DNA from: Phoronis australis
Taxonomy: Eukaryota; Phoronida; Phoronidae
NCBI GenBank assembly: GCA_002633005.1
Contig: NMRA01000387.1
Span: 239,681-303,680 of the forward strand
DNA: 64,000 nucleotides
Direction: 5' to 3'
Below the pieces are notes generated by a model. The model was not told where the DNA came from. It did not search any database and saw nothing but the letters and a program-made list of their open reading frames with translations. Shown here one piece after another: positions 11,941 to 24,169 of this stretch. A program made the position numbers and the translations under genes. Numbering within the stretch: the stretch's first letter is position 1; every line of letters starts with the position of its first letter.

Positions 11941-14110
11941 CAGTGTTCTCCACATCTGAAAATCTAGACAGGTCGCACATGTAAAATCTGTTATAAACAT
12001 GCCGGAACTGCGCGGGGGTCAACGTTCTCCACGGGCTAGTGTGTGCCTTTTTTTACCCACGCACTTCAACAGTAATGCAAACAAATAACTGTGTTTGTTC
12101 AACTTTTTATTATATTTAAAAGGTGGCAGTGGACTTACTTACAAACATATCACAAAAACCATTTGTTTGACTTTGAAATGCAAGTCGATACAGACATGTT
12201 TGAAACAATATGCGGAAATATTTTACTCAATACTTGTGATGTCAAGGTCAATCAAGTCCAAAAAGTCTAACATAGAGGTAAACTTTTCCCACGAAGTAGA
12301 CAGCCTTAGTGAAGTGTCTCGGTAAAGCCAGTCACATTTCTGTGTCTTTGATAGCCGAGTCTACGTTTTTTCTCAGTGTCTTGCACAGCATTCTTATAGT
12401 CAATAGCGCGGCCCACATTGTCTGTCTGAATATCGATGTTCTGAAGTTGAATAAGTACAATATTAAACCTTTGCACCACCAGAATTGTAAAAACTGTACA
12501 ATACGCAAGTCTTGCATCATGAATACAAATTGAATGGAATAAACAAAACGATTCAGGTGCGTTTTCCATTTACTTGGAAGGGAGTGTTAGTCCTGCCTGT
12601 TGATGAAAAGCAATATTTCTAGATAGATATCGACTGGATTGTAAATGCTTACAACTACGACATTCCCACAATTTTCAGGATTGTCACCAACTCATTGTTT
12701 CCAGCTGAGAACTATATTCTCAAGTTCGAGCGAATTATAAGAATGCCAATGTCGGATGTTGTCGGTCGGCAAAAATTTGGTCCATCGTTCATGGCACGGA
12801 TATTTGCAATTCGTTGATTGAGCCCGGTAGTATTGCCACCATCTGAATCTGGACTATCTGATGTATATGCGTTTGAGTCATTGTCAATGTCTGAAACTAT
12901 CTCTCACTTTTTAAAATAATTCTTCGCAGTCTTACTACGGCTTCCTGTGGCAGACGACATTTCTAAGTATGTAGAATGCACATGTCAGTCGGTAACAGAA
13001 GCCAGGGTACAATTCAGTAACATGAGGACCACGCTAAGTAGACAAGACTGAGAGATTACTAGATATTACCATGTGCTTTCAATGGGAGCATGTGATTTTG
13101 GCTATAATTTCTCGCCGCGAGACATATTATTGAACTTTACCCAGTGATGTCACCAGCTGTCCGAAACCGCTAACGTTACGCACAGCCGCTGCCAAAGGTG
13201 AGTTGCGAATGGCTCGGCAGGTTTCCAGAAGGAGTATGCGCTACAGATATAATGCTCAAGCTGCCAACGAAACTCGATCCTTATAAGGCAATTCGGAGAT
13301 GAGCTCAGTCAATCTCGATGGGCTGGTTGCACCATTAGTAACCAATAATATTTATCTAAGTGAGAAATGCACAAGCAACAACCAATAAGTCATCAAAAGC
13401 GTTTCCATGCAAAGGTCTGTTGAGACTGGGTGTCGGTGAGTCAGACGAGTGTCATGGGGCCCATGGAATTTTGAAAAATGTTATATGAAAATAAAATTCT
13501 GGCCACCCAAAAGACTGCCGTTGTATAAACTCCTGTGCTATGGTGTCTTTGCTGACTAGTTAGACTTCGCAGAACTAAGCACGGAGCCGTAATTATTTTC
13601 AATTGGTTATCTGATCAGTTGTCCGCTTGAAGACAAAAGGTGACAACAAAAGCGATTATGCCTTAGGATAAGCAACTTTCATGCAGGACAACAACTCCAG
13701 TGAGCAGGTAGTGGATTAGGCTTATAGGCGGCACTGGGCCTTTGTTTAAAGTCAATTTACTAGGACTAGTTCTTCAAGCTGAATTGAAAATATGATTGAG
13801 CGATTATGTACAAGCTGCCTTACACCATAAACAGACTAGTGGCCCGATCTGCCGCTTGAGTGAGATCCATGATTAGGCTTTGTACAACTGACCACTTAGC
13901 TGTTATTTAGTTTCTATGGGCTGTGGGCAGTTGCTGTGAAGTGTAATTTGAGCCAATGAAGATTTTATTAACAATGACGACTCTTTTTTACAAACTGGTC
14001 TCTAAAATTTTTTAAACCGGTCGCGGGATTTTTAAACAGGACGCGGGACATTTAAACAAAACGCGCGTTCGGACGCTGCGATGCGTTAAAAGCGGTTGTG
14101 GAGAACACTG
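11941..14110. mobile_element. DNA transposon with perfect 13-bp terminal inverted repeats, decayed
   Basis: The left end is CAGTGTTCTCCAC (11941-11953) and the right end is its exact reverse complement, GTGGAGAACACTG (14098-14110). CAGTG termini are typical of hAT elements. The flanking bases agree only partly (CTTGT and CATGT), so the target duplication is uncertain. On the minus strand a broken coding-like stretch starts near 12959 with MSSATGSRSKTAKNYFKK, then a stop, then a Ser/Asp-rich continuation. An open minus-strand frame lies at 12306-12569. This looks like a dead transposase remnant, but I do not recognise a catalytic domain. Confidence 0.6.
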
Positions 14111-16653
14111 CATGTCATTTATAACTTACTCGCATTCATAGGTGCGATTTTTGAAAAAGAAACTTCGAAACCACAAGCCAAAGCGTATGGGGGTCACGAG
14201 GGCTCTTTTGTCTTTAAGTAGTGTGGCACAGGTTTCAATATGAGCCGTGGTACAAACTAGATCCAACTGTGTTTTTTTGCCCTAATACAAGTGTTTTTTG
14301 TTTTAATTTGTAATTTACTGTTTTAGTTTGGATGTTTAGTATGTGAATGTCAGATGGTTGCTTTTTTAAAATATTTAACTAATATTAGGTACTGAAGTCA
14401 AATTCCATCATTATCAGACCTTAAATCTGTCTCCCGTCAGAAATCCCCTTGGCTTTCTCAGTAACTCGGCTCCTGTATCAGCACCAAAGTTAACGCTAGT
14501 CTTAGGAATTAAATACCAGATGGGACAGTTGATTCTCACTCTCGATTGAATACATCTGTTGTATCTTGCAATCTATAGCTATAACTCCCTTCGGAGTAGA
14601 GTTAACCTTTCTCATTACAGGGGAGTTGAGCAACTACTGCGCTGTTTAATCCACCTACTTTTGAGTGGAGTTGCTATGGCTGTATAGTTAAAGCAGGGTT
14701 CTCACTAGGTTTTTTTTAATGTGGTGCCCCACACTTTAATATTAGAGCCCCCATGGTCTAATATCTTGAATGATCGTCCTACTAAATGTGCTTTTAAGTG
14801 GTCTCAACCTGTAAAATATTGTCACCAAGCTACCATTTTCAGCCTAATGCTCACTGCAATCTGAACAATGCTATTTTCACGTAATTATTATATGCGGTCT
14901 AGTTATTCACAAAGAATTGAATGAAAAACGGAACACGCTGTCAACTTAAAACATCGCCAGGAGTAATGCTTTCCCACCGACTAAAACTGTGCAAAAGGGC
15001 CGAGTTGTTGGGAAAGCGACAAGTGAGATATTCAATGTTAACATTAATGGTAAGTTAACACTGTAATAAGATTCTGTCTGGAAATCCCTACACATGATGT
15101 AACATTTAGTGAATGACCAACAATGCTTTGGGGTGATCAATAAGTTATAAATACACAAGTGCCTTCTAGACTTGGCTTTTTGTTGTTGGAATAAATTTCT
15201 AAATCGCAGGCTTGCAAATCAATATGTACACAGGAATTATCATTAGGGAGTCCACGGGAAATAAAAAGCCATGTCATTAAAGGGGGATATTAATCAGAGA
15301 CTCCCTGGCTATCCTTGACTACCGTGATCTGTAGTCTGAGATAATGAATCGATTTCATCCTGCTGGTCTCATCAACTGGTGATAACTTCATGGATTGACA
15401 TGAGTTCTGTGGAGGCAGTACACAGCAATAGAACTCCTAAATGCGAGATAGTAGTTTCAATTGGAAACCATTCCAATCAACTACTGTGTTGTGAGAGCAG
15501 GAAAGCGAATTGACAAAAATGAAATGCAGATTCTTTTATTCCTTGTGATTTTGTGACATTACAGCTGTTTGCTAGGTTAGATCTTTTTGGATAAATAATT
15601 TGCATATCCCCATTGCACAATAGTGGTAAGTGGATTGCGAAGAACGTATAAAAATGCTGTATTTAATCTCCAAGAAAGTCACAGGTGAACTGTTTCAAAA
15701 TTAACACTTACTTTTCGGAAAAAGAATTATGGTAAAAAACCTACCATTTAAAAAGTTTACTACTATGCTGCAAGTTTTGAAAGCGTCAAGTTGGTGCTGT
15801 TTGGCGACAGCTCTGCCTCACATACCATGTTAACAACAAAGTGAGATTTTTTGTACATCAGTTCAAAAATAAACTATCACTTGTGTGTCTTTTTATTCAA
15901 TACATTTTTGCTGTTCGAATTTAATGATGCTTTAGATTAACACTGCTGTTCTTTGAGCCATTGCAATGTGATGTTTGCTCAGGAAATTGATGTTAATCCC
16001 CTTGTTCCAACAACACAGTACGGTAAAGTTTCCTCAAATTCGAACAAAAATTGGTCACAATTATCATTGATATTTTTCTGTACTGCCAAAATTTTTCAAA
16101 ATTTCATCGTGTGTTAATAACAGCCGTACTGTACAGGAAGGTTTCAAATAATGAAGTAAAATTGTAGATGATTCCAGGGATACAGCATACAGCTTTTTTA
16201 GTCCCGTTTAGACATCAACTTTTGGCCTGGTGCAACTGACACGGGGCAAATGGAGCAAATTGATCGGTGTCGAGCAGCCGTTTACACATGCAACTCAGTT
16301 ACTGTGTCAAGATGGAAGTTGTAGGCTAGAGAGTGGAACGCTCATACGCAGGTTTTCAAATAGCGTGAGTTGCAGAGACAGAGAACCCGTATGTAGGTCA
16401 TTGCACAAGCGCAGCAGAGATGATCCTTTCCGCCTAGCCCCAGTTTCGCGTTTAGACATATAATTGACACGTAGTAAGATGATCAAGCGCGAATTGCTCT
16501 ACCCCACAAACGGGTGGCAAAAGTTGTCACTGCAGTCTTGATTTGCTCCATGTCAGTCCTGTTTACACACTACTTTCAATGGAACATCTTGTTTCATGTC
16601 AACTGATCTGTGTTAACTTTTCTAGTGTGAATGGCACTTTTGATGGCCCAGCC
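14111..16653. other. Non-coding stretch, no gene recognised
   Basis: Nothing with coding character is visible. The part from about 16200 to 16640 contains 'agtcccgtttagacat', which resembles the end of the MITE at 41186-41554 (agtcccgtccacacac in reverse), so it may be a decayed member of that family. Confidence 0.45.
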
Positions 16654-16906
16654 GTATGGTAAAATCTCACCAATTTCAGACAAAAATAATTCTCAAAATT
16701 TGTCTTTTCTCATTTTTCAAAGGAGTCTGTCATTACTATAAATGCCAACGATTTCTCAGCCACATTGTCTGATGGTAGATAAAGTGTAGGTCTTTAAACA
16801 TCTAAAAGCACTTGTTTGGTGCCAACTATCTTTTTTGAAAAAATGGAAAAACAATATTTTACTTGATGACTATATTGCGTCCTAAATTGGCGAAATTTTA
16901 CCATAC
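16654..16906. mobile_element. 253-bp MITE with ~28-bp terminal inverted repeats
   Basis: GTATGGTAAAATCTCACC... at 16654-16681 matches the reverse complement of 16879-16906 in about 24 of 28 bases. TA on both sides (gTAtgg...ccaTAc) is compatible with a Tc1/mariner-type target site, but the superfamily is a guess. Similar terminal phrases occur near 11570, 16020 and 53965, so the family is dispersed through the region. Confidence 0.6.
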
Positions 16907-18299
16907 TTCCCCACAAGTGAAGACCCCAATGTGCTGGAACAGGGAAAATACCAACGAACATGTGAAAAGTGGATGTTGGCTGCTGTTCTGTGTTGTGCAG
17001 CTGTACCATATGTTGCACTGTATAATATAAGGACACATTTACCTGCCTTGTTCCACGTTACTATTCCATTGTTACAACAATGTGACATTTTTTCTGATCT
17101 TTATCTCGTAAAGTATAGGCAATTATTGACAGTAATGATCAGGAAAGATAGAAACTGCATGGAGAATCTTCACAATGGTACACTAAATGACAATTTATGT
17201 GAACAGGTAGCATAATTGCCAAAGGCATTGTATAACAGCTTCTTTCGCGTTCACTCTCCAATGGAGTTGGGTTTGGCAAAGTACATATAGTTTGACTTCA
17301 ATAGTTGAATGATCATAGTTGTGGTTAATTTTTGTGGGAAATAAATGTCTTGTTAGAAAACAAGATCGTCTGAAATGGCACAAGGTAGCGCATGGAATCC
17401 TGGTTGGGTTTCGTCGAGTCATGCCCAGACCATTTCATCTCGGTGGAGATGCTGTACTCATTACATACAATAACATAGATTAGCAATCAAAATTCTGGGA
17501 ATTTCTCCTTTCTTCTTAAAAATTTCAGTCTCAGTTGGTGGGGAGAGGTGTGCCTACCTTGTAGGGGCAGCTCATGTTAGCTGCCTCTTATTGCTTAGGC
17601 TTCTGAGAAAAAACTTTCAACTGCAATAAATCTGCATTCTGTCGAGGAAATGAAACTTTGATTTTGACCACCTGCCGTTATAAAATTGGACTCAACTTTT
17701 CTTTACTCTAATGAGAAGTAATTTCTGGTTAGTTATTGTTTCAAGACTTTGCTCAGCGAATAAAATGGCACATGGTGACAAGTCAAACTGTGGACTCTAC
17801 AGCGTTATCTCAAGCAAGAAGGAAGTGTCAGTTCTTTACAGGCTATTTTGACTAGTGAACAGTCTGAAATCAACTTCATAATGGTAGGTGGTCTGAATCA
17901 AAAATTGTTTTTATGGCGAAAGTGGGGTGAACAATGACTTTAATTTGGCTCTGACAGTTTGTGGACTAAATGGATACTGCTTCTTTGAAAATTTATTATG
18001 TGGTACTTGGAAACTATTTAATCCTTGGGAATCTGGTGGATGCAGTTAAGATGACAATATATCGTGAGTAACTCATTTATTAAGGATATCTCCAACCTTA
18101 TTCACAAAAATTGGCCATTTTTACAATATTTCACCTGTGTCTAGCAAAATACCTTATCTTCATTCTCGGGGAACTTCAAATACAAAATATATACCACGTA
18201 GCGAGAAAAAAAAGATTTAGCAGAACCACCTTGGAACCGCACAATTGCGTGGATATTTGTTTATTACTTATCCATGGTCAAAGGTTCAGGGCTTGGAAT
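16907..18299. other. Non-coding stretch, no gene recognised
   Basis: AT-rich DNA without recognisable domains, RNA genes or clear repeat boundaries. Confidence 0.4.
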
Positions 18300-18424
18300 T
18301 TTCCGCGGAAACGCGGATTTCCGCTTTTTTCAAATGTTCTTTCCGCGCATTTTATAATATTTCCGCGTAAAAAAGAAATCAGATTTGATATAAAATTTCC
18401 GCGGCAAATTCCTTTCTTACCGCG
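18300..18424. repeat. Cluster of TTTCCGCG words
   Basis: TTTCCGCG or a one-base variant occurs at 18300, 18318, 18340, 18360 and 18396, spaced by roughly 18-22 bases and once 36, and CCGCGG appears again at 18420. This is CpG-dense compared with the surrounding AT-rich DNA. The same word appears once at ~19084 and ~63456 inside the R1 repeat. It reads as a degenerate ~20-bp tandem repeat. A regulatory role is not shown. Confidence 0.65.
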
Positions 18425-18664
18425 GCGTTGCAGACGACGTTCACCTCGAAAAGCGGAAGTTGCTATTTATGGAACGTAAATTGTGAACATTGCCGGGGCA
18501 TCTGGGATAGCGTGGTGGGATTTTCAATGGCGTCTCGTGTTACTGTAAACGTAATCCGCGGCGACAAATACTACGGCTCTGCAGCCAAAAGTGTGTGGAT
18601 TCGGAGTCGACGGGCATCCTAAAAGTACGCAGACGCATGCTACCGATGGTGGTAACGATTTTTT

Positions 18665-18665
18665 N
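18665..18665. other. Single-N assembly gap
   Basis: One N is present. Unlike most others in this window, the two sides are not copies of each other. Confidence 0.9.
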
Positions 18666-18985
18666 ACTGCAGCCTATTTCTTAATGATTTATGACATCTA
18701 AATTCGTCATATGAATGTTGTGATGTTGTTCATCATCGCCACCAACATCATCATATTCGTCATCATCGTCATCATCTTCGTCATCATCTCCGTCTTTTCC
18801 TTAATTTCGCCAAGTGTCGCTCAAGACTAGCCTTTTTCTTACTGATTTCGGACTCCTATGTTCGTCATGTGTATGTTATTAACTTCTTTTGTTCATCCTC
18901 ACCACCATCTTCGTCATATTCGTCATCTTCGTCATCATCTTTATCGTCATCTTTTTGGTTAATTTCGCCAAGGTTCGCTCCTCGG
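18666..18985. repeat. Imperfect tandem pair (~160 bp each) rich in TCATCN triplets
   Basis: Units at about 18666-18828 and 18829-18985 share the same order: a 'ttcttactgattt' phrase, a 'gttcgtcatrtg' phrase, a run of tcatcn triplets, and a closing ttaatttcgccaag. The closing phrase equals one arm of the palindrome at 5733. The triplet run reads as Asp/Ser-type codons on either strand but has no other coding sign. Confidence 0.7.
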
Positions 18986-19120
18986 AGCGCTTTCATTTTT
19001 TTTTTTAGCCTTCCCGATTTTTGTCGGGGAAAGGTTCGACCATTTCAAGGCTGGGTAGCGCACATGATTTGGGCCGTAAAAGTTTCCGCGTTTTCTGTCA
19101 GTCATTCCAAGCCCTAAAGG
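18986..19120 (+). repeat. Fragment of dispersed repeat R1 (head region)
   Basis: From the T-run through 'ccgatttttgtcgg', 'tttcaaggctgggtagcgc', 'ggccgtaaaagtttccgcg' and 'cattccaagccct', this matches 63350-63488 closely. The phrase CCGATTTTTGTCGG can fold as a short hairpin in both copies. Confidence 0.8.
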
Positions 19121-19130
19121 TTAAAGGGCT

Positions 19131-19345
19131 TTCAATTAAATCACTAATGATAAGTGAAGCTGCCTTTTCGTGCCATGTTGCGTCACCGCGAGATTCCATC
19201 ACCAACAACAAAAGGTTGTATTGAATAGGGATCTGAATAGAACATCATTGCGTGGGGGTGTTATTCGCAGTTGTTTGAATTAAAAGGGGATTCTCGCAGT
19301 GACCTAGACAAAAGCAAGCCAATACGCCTAACAGAAATCAGTTGA
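19131..19345 (+). repeat. Dispersed repeat R2, plus orientation
   Basis: About 210 bp here matches the reverse complement of 47270-47490. Shared landmarks include 'cttttcgtgccatgttgcg', 'acaacaaaaggt', 'gaatagaacaycattgcgtg' and 'gtttgaattaaaagg'. No coding capacity is seen. The family could be a SINE or a transposon end, and I cannot tell which. Confidence 0.8.
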
Positions 19346-20229
19346 CTTTGGGAGTGAACGTTAAAATAGCTAACATAGTTTAGGATTGTATAGGTTATGC
19401 GTACCGAAAACAAGTTTTCACTGAATACTTAACCGAAGACTTTGAGATTTTCACTTGTCTCAGTTGAATCGGCTTTTTCTCGGCTTCGGCAAACGACTTT
19501 ATTTGAACTTGGGAACACTAGTTCTCGAAAACAGCTTGATGGATTTCGCTGAAACTTTCCAAACTTAGTATGTAGTCATCAATCTCAAAAACGCTATTAG
19601 GATTTTCGATATAAAGGCCTAGTTTTTGCGTAATGCGACAAAGACGAATATGACTTCAATTTTTTACAAATATACCTTACATTTTGCGAGTTGATTTGTC
19701 ATAGAAACCAAACGAATAGACTAATCGAAAATTCCTAAAGGCGTTTTTGAGGTAACTAGCAAAGTTTTCATTTAAAAAAGTTTCCATTAAAATCAACCAA
19801 GGGGTTATTTTGCCATGACTGTACCTTTCTTGAAACTGAAATTTTTAGGTTTTTAGTAAAAGGTTTTTGGTAAAAATAATAACGGAACATAAATACAAAA
19901 AGTATATTTATATTTCGTGGTCTTTGTTCTGTCAGAAAATATATACTTTTACTAGTTGACAAAGCTTAGTTTTTTGATGTACGAGTTGGAATGTGGGCCA
20001 CTAACCAAAGTTAGTGCTAACCTTAATCATTTACATTTAAAACAAACTATGCCATACAACACCGTGCTCATTATCTGAATATTCCAGCAATGAGGATAAA
20101 GATTTAGAACGTGGACCTGATCGATGGCGAAGAATGCATTTCAATTGATCCGCTATCAGGAGAACTCAGTGTGACAGTCAGCCCATACCTGCTAACATAT
20201 TGTGGTAAAATGCGGTTAAAAATGCCTGT

Positions 20230-20285
20230 ATTTTGAGAACCAGTTTTCTCCACCGAATAATGGTTATCAAGCTGGTTCTCAAAAT
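20230..20285. repeat. Perfect 14-bp inverted repeat with 28-nt loop
   Basis: ATTTTGAGAACCAG (20230-20243) is matched exactly by its reverse complement at 20272-20285. The phrase ctggttctcaaa followed by gtgggc resembles hAT transposon ends, and a similar phrase occurs at 42724. It could be a remnant of abutting element ends. Confidence 0.75.
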
Positions 20286-21171
20286 GTGGGCACGTTATGT
20301 CCAACTATTGCCCATATTATTGGCTTCTTGTGTCATAGGAGGAGATTACGTGGCAAATTTCCTCCTGTGGGTTTTACAAATTTTATAAATTACATAGTAT
20401 TCAAAGTAATGACTCCGAATTTTAATAAATAGTAAACTTCTATACACCATGTTTACAACATTGACATTGTAGACTACTGCTATATACTATTATTTTGAAT
20501 ATGTAGAGGGGTTTATGACATGGCATAAGCTTAAAACTTGTGTACTGTTTTTTGGTTGGAGTAGATCATGTATGATGGTGTTCCGTCTCTGAAGATTAAT
20601 GACCAATCAGTGTTTGTTATTTTTGTCACGACACAGTAACATGGTGTGAACGGAGCTGATGAACAATCACCAATGCAGTCCTTGAATGCACAGGTCAAAC
20701 AACGCCACACCGGTCTCGAAATACGATCAATTCTGTGCCCAGTCATAGATGGCAGTCAGTTTGTGCAGACAATTGTCGCCTATGAAAGTCATACATAGAG
20801 TCTAAAACAAAAGGCTCCATGTGTAACGCATACCAAAAAACCACAGTGGGGCGGTTAACCAAGCAGTGGGCGGTTAATTCGAAAATCCACCTAATGTAGG
20901 TAGTGGGCAGTTAACTGAGGATGGGCGTTAACCCGAACGTTTACGGTAATTCCTGGCAGTAGAGGATTAATTTAGTCTGACAACCCTTCCCTAGTTATAT
21001 CAATTACAGGGAACTCTAGCTGAATTTTTAATCTATATTAAGATGGTTGTTGTAATTGCAGGTGGCAATGTTCAACACTGCTGGTGTTGTGTTCCAGCAC
21101 ATTATTTTGTCTTTGAGCCACCACAGATGAAGAGCTATGAGCTCAACTGTCGGACTCTAGGGAAATTTACC

Positions 21172-21179
21172 TGACGTCA
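21172..21179. promoter_or_regulatory. Full palindromic CRE (TGACGTCA)
   Basis: An exact TGACGTCA octamer, the consensus site of CREB/ATF factors. Only the sequence match is shown. Nothing here proves binding or promoter activity. Confidence 0.35.
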
Positions 21180-21717
21180 TTGTTACCTGAATACAGGGAG
21201 GCAAAATGCTTGATGACCTGTAAACTACGTTCCTAAATAACCAGTGTATATGTAGTTGCACAGAGTTACAATGTGCCAGCTGGAGAGATTTGTTGTTGTC
21301 AGGTGACACAATAACTAATTTTCATTGGTTATCGAAGGTAGTCAGCTAAGCATTTAGCTCACCTCCCCTGCATGCTGTGAGGATTTACGCACCCCTAGGC
21401 AAAGGGATCAACTAGTGAGACACTTGCTCACTTCACTGGCTCTCGAGGCAAAATCTTCACGGTTCCTTTTGTCCCAGATGTGAGCTATGAGCTAAGCTAA
21501 TTTGCATTCGAGACACTAAACCTTTTCATGAAAAACATGGAAATTGATAGTTTCCATTCATTGAAAAGTCATAGGGAATGAAAAGGGTAAAAGTTGTGGA
21601 ACGTTTCACGTGTTAAACAAAAGTAAAGTTGCGAGTAATCACACTTGGGAACTGGAGTTGGTAATTATTTTGGTCTACCTTTCATGGGAAAAATAACGTA
21701 TGGGAAGTGATAATCAC

Positions 21718-22208
21718 AGCCTTGAAAATTTCAAAAATATGTTAAATGAAAACAAAAATACATATTTGATTATTTGTTATTGAGAATTCCTGTGACCTCT
21801 TTATCCATTTCCTTGGCTTTTTATAGTCAAAATTTGGACGTGGAGTGACATAATAATGCTGTAGAATTTAACCGATGCCTTCGGATTGACATGGAGCATG
21901 GAGGTAGAAAGGAAACCAGGTTTTCCTCACCTGTGTGGGTTGGAGGGTGTCTGAAGAAGACTTGATGTCCAAAAAATGAATTGTGTGGGGGGGGGCAAGT
22001 TAGTATCGGGCAGATCCAGGATTTTGAGTTGGGGGGGGGCCCAGGGCAGAGTACTAGCCAAGACTTTTGACCGTCGGGCATTCACACTCCCGAACTGCCA
22101 AATGTAATCTGGGAGAATTTCAGGGGGAGGGCATGGTCCCCTGGGCCCCCCTCTAAATCCATCACTGAGTATGTCAGCGAGCTTGCTTAGTCTTCTGGTA
22201 GCCTGCTG
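21718..22208 (+). repeat. 0.49-kb direct duplication, copy A (probable contig overlap)
   Basis: Near-identical to 22210-22695. The differences are mainly the lengths of G-runs, which assemblers handle badly. It contains a small element with inverted ends at 22008-22167. Confidence 0.92.
22008..22167. mobile_element. Small G-run MITE (~160 bp)
   Basis: The left end gggcagatccaggatttt...ggggggcccaggg pairs with the right end, whose reverse complement reads cagtgatggatttagagg then a G-run and cccaggg. 'GGATCCAGG + G-run' termini are common in invertebrate dispersed repeats. A related fragment is at ~53660. The G-runs could form quadruplexes. The second copy at 22498-22654 is in the duplicated block. 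Confidence 0.5.
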
Positions 22209-22209
22209 N
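22209..22209. other. Single-N assembly gap
   Basis: One N lies between two near-identical 0.49-kb blocks. Confidence 0.9.
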
Positions 22210-22695
22210 AGCCTTGAAAATTTCAAAAATATCTTAAATGAAAACAAAAATACATATTTGATTATTTGTTAATGAGAATTCCTGTGACCTCTTTATCCAT
22301 TTCCTTGGCTTTTTATAGTCAAAATTTGGACGTGGAGTGGCATAATAATGCTGTAGAATTCAACTGATGCCTTCGGATTGACATGGAGCATGGAGGTAGA
22401 AAGGAAACCAGGTTTTCCTCACCTGTGTGGGTTGGAGGGTGTCTGAAGAAGACTTGATGTCCAAAAAATGAATTGTGTGGGGGGGCAAGTTAGTATCGGG
22501 CAGATCCAGGATTTTGAGTTGGGGGGGCCCAGGGCAGAGTACTAGCCAAGACTTTTGACCGTCGGGCATTCACACCCCCGAACTGCCAAATGTAATCTGG
22601 GAGAATTTCAGGGGGAGGGCATGGTCCCCTAGGCCCCCTCTAAATCCATCACTGAGTATGTCAGCGAGCTTGCTTAGTCTTCTGGTAGCCTGCTG
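22210..22695 (+). repeat. 0.49-kb direct duplication, copy B
   Basis: This is the second copy of 21718-22208, starting directly after the N and ending at 'gtagcctgctg'. Confidence 0.92.
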
Positions 22696-23790
22696 GTTGA
22701 GGCAAACTGGGAGGTCTGATATTTGTTTTGTCTTAGCTACCCTGCATTTGTAAGGTGCAAAACATATTGCATGTTTCATATACTTGTCAGATGACATGTT
22801 TAAATCTAAATAGGTAGGTCAAAAATGTTCCTTTTGTTATGCAATTTTAATTAAAATGTAGAAGACTTTCTGTTGGTGCATGCTTTAGGTTTTAACATCA
22901 CCTCAAATAGGTGTTGGTGCTTATGTGGGATTATTACCATATGTTAAATGTGCAATTAGATCCCTAACATCTGGTGTGCACACAGTGGAAGGTACTGTAA
23001 AATGTTAAGAGTGATTCCTGTATGCTTAGGCAGAGATTACTGTTGGTTTCAGGAGTGTACTGACTGCTCACTTTAAGGAGGAGCTTACTGCTAGTGTACA
23101 GTTTGACATCTTGAAATAGGTGTTGTCAAAAAAAAACAACAAATTCATAGATGTATTGTTGCTTTTTTACTTTGCAACATAATTAACTGATCCTCCAAGG
23201 GAAATATAGCCAAGATCCAACTAGAAGGTATCGCAAGACTGCATTTTGGGCCCTACTGACAACAGCATCAAAATGTGCCCTGATTCCGGCTGTTCTGAGC
23301 TCTACTTTAAAGCATATAAAGAAAAGGTGTAGTTTACCGTGTGCCCTTATACACATACCCCAAAGTTTTCCTTTCAACTACCCATGCTCCACTTATTGTC
23401 CACACCCAATTTATATGGCTGAGACTTTGTCAAAAGTGTCTGTATCTTTGCGAACGCCCTTCTTGTCGGAATTTTTGTTCCAAAAGGTATGCAACTCGCC
23501 TATATTGACTATCATTCATCGGTGTCTTGTTCTGGTGGGAAAAATACCATACTCATGTGATCATTACTGGAGGAAACAGGAAATGGTTCTTTTGAGTGGT
23601 GTTCATTCGAATATCACAGTGCTGGTGTGCAAAAATTGGTAAAAGCATTCAAACTAGCAGCTTGTTGTGTGCATCGGAAAATTTGAAGACGTGTTGCCTA
23701 AAAAGCTGGTTCACGCTGCTGAACTACTGAGCACAATCCTTGTTACATCAAGTCTGTAATTCGCTGTTGTTGTGCCTGATGTTATTAGCT
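22696..23790. other. Non-coding stretch, no gene recognised
   Basis: No recognisable coding, RNA or repeat feature. Confidence 0.4.
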
Positions 23791-23816
23791 CTCTCTCCCT
23801 CCCTCCCTCCCTCTCA
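23791..23816. repeat. (TCCC)n/CT-rich microsatellite
   Basis: A short run of ctctctccctccctccctccctctc lies just before the duplicated block at 23822. Confidence 0.9.
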
Positions 23817-23821
23817 CTCAA

Positions 23822-24168
23822 ATTTCACAACAATTGCGAGACACTTTATAGATTGCTGTTTCTTCTTCTTTTAGCGTCTGTATTTGTGTTGACAGCACCT
23901 GTGCACCAAATTCTCTAGCTAACAGTTGTTATGAAGCAGATCAAGTGGTGATCTACTGCCTGGGTTTGTTTTTATTCATTTTGATATGTATTGAATTGGT
24001 TTGTCTTATTATTGAATTTTTCAATATTAATTTATAAAATCTATTTAGTGTTATTAGCCAAGTGCGAAATTCTGGTCTAATCCAAATTTAATTAATATCA
24101 ACGAGAATCTAAATCTCTGTGGTGTTTTGTGTTAGTGCAAGAAGAGTGCATTTTGCTTATTGGATTTC
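23822..24168 (+). repeat. 0.35-kb direct duplication, copy A (probable contig overlap)
   Basis: 347 bases here recur at 24170-24516 with very few differences. The match ends exactly at the N. No gene is seen inside. Confidence 0.93.
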
Positions 24169-24169
24169 N
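24169..24169. other. Single-N assembly gap
   Basis: One N lies between two near-identical 347-bp blocks. Confidence 0.9.

Larger units (their letters stand above)
19346..21717. other. Non-coding stretch with one hairpin
   Basis: No gene is recognised. It contains the inverted repeat at 20230-20285 and one full CRE palindrome at 21172, both listed separately. Confidence 0.4.

Noticed and set aside
18111-18479. 122-codon frame with FPRK repeats
   Set aside because: It follows the TTTCCGCG repeat. There is no start or splice context and no domain.
21827-22247. Proline-rich minus-strand frames near 22 kb
   Set aside because: They arise from G-runs in a small repeated element, and length changes in the runs shift the frame between copies.
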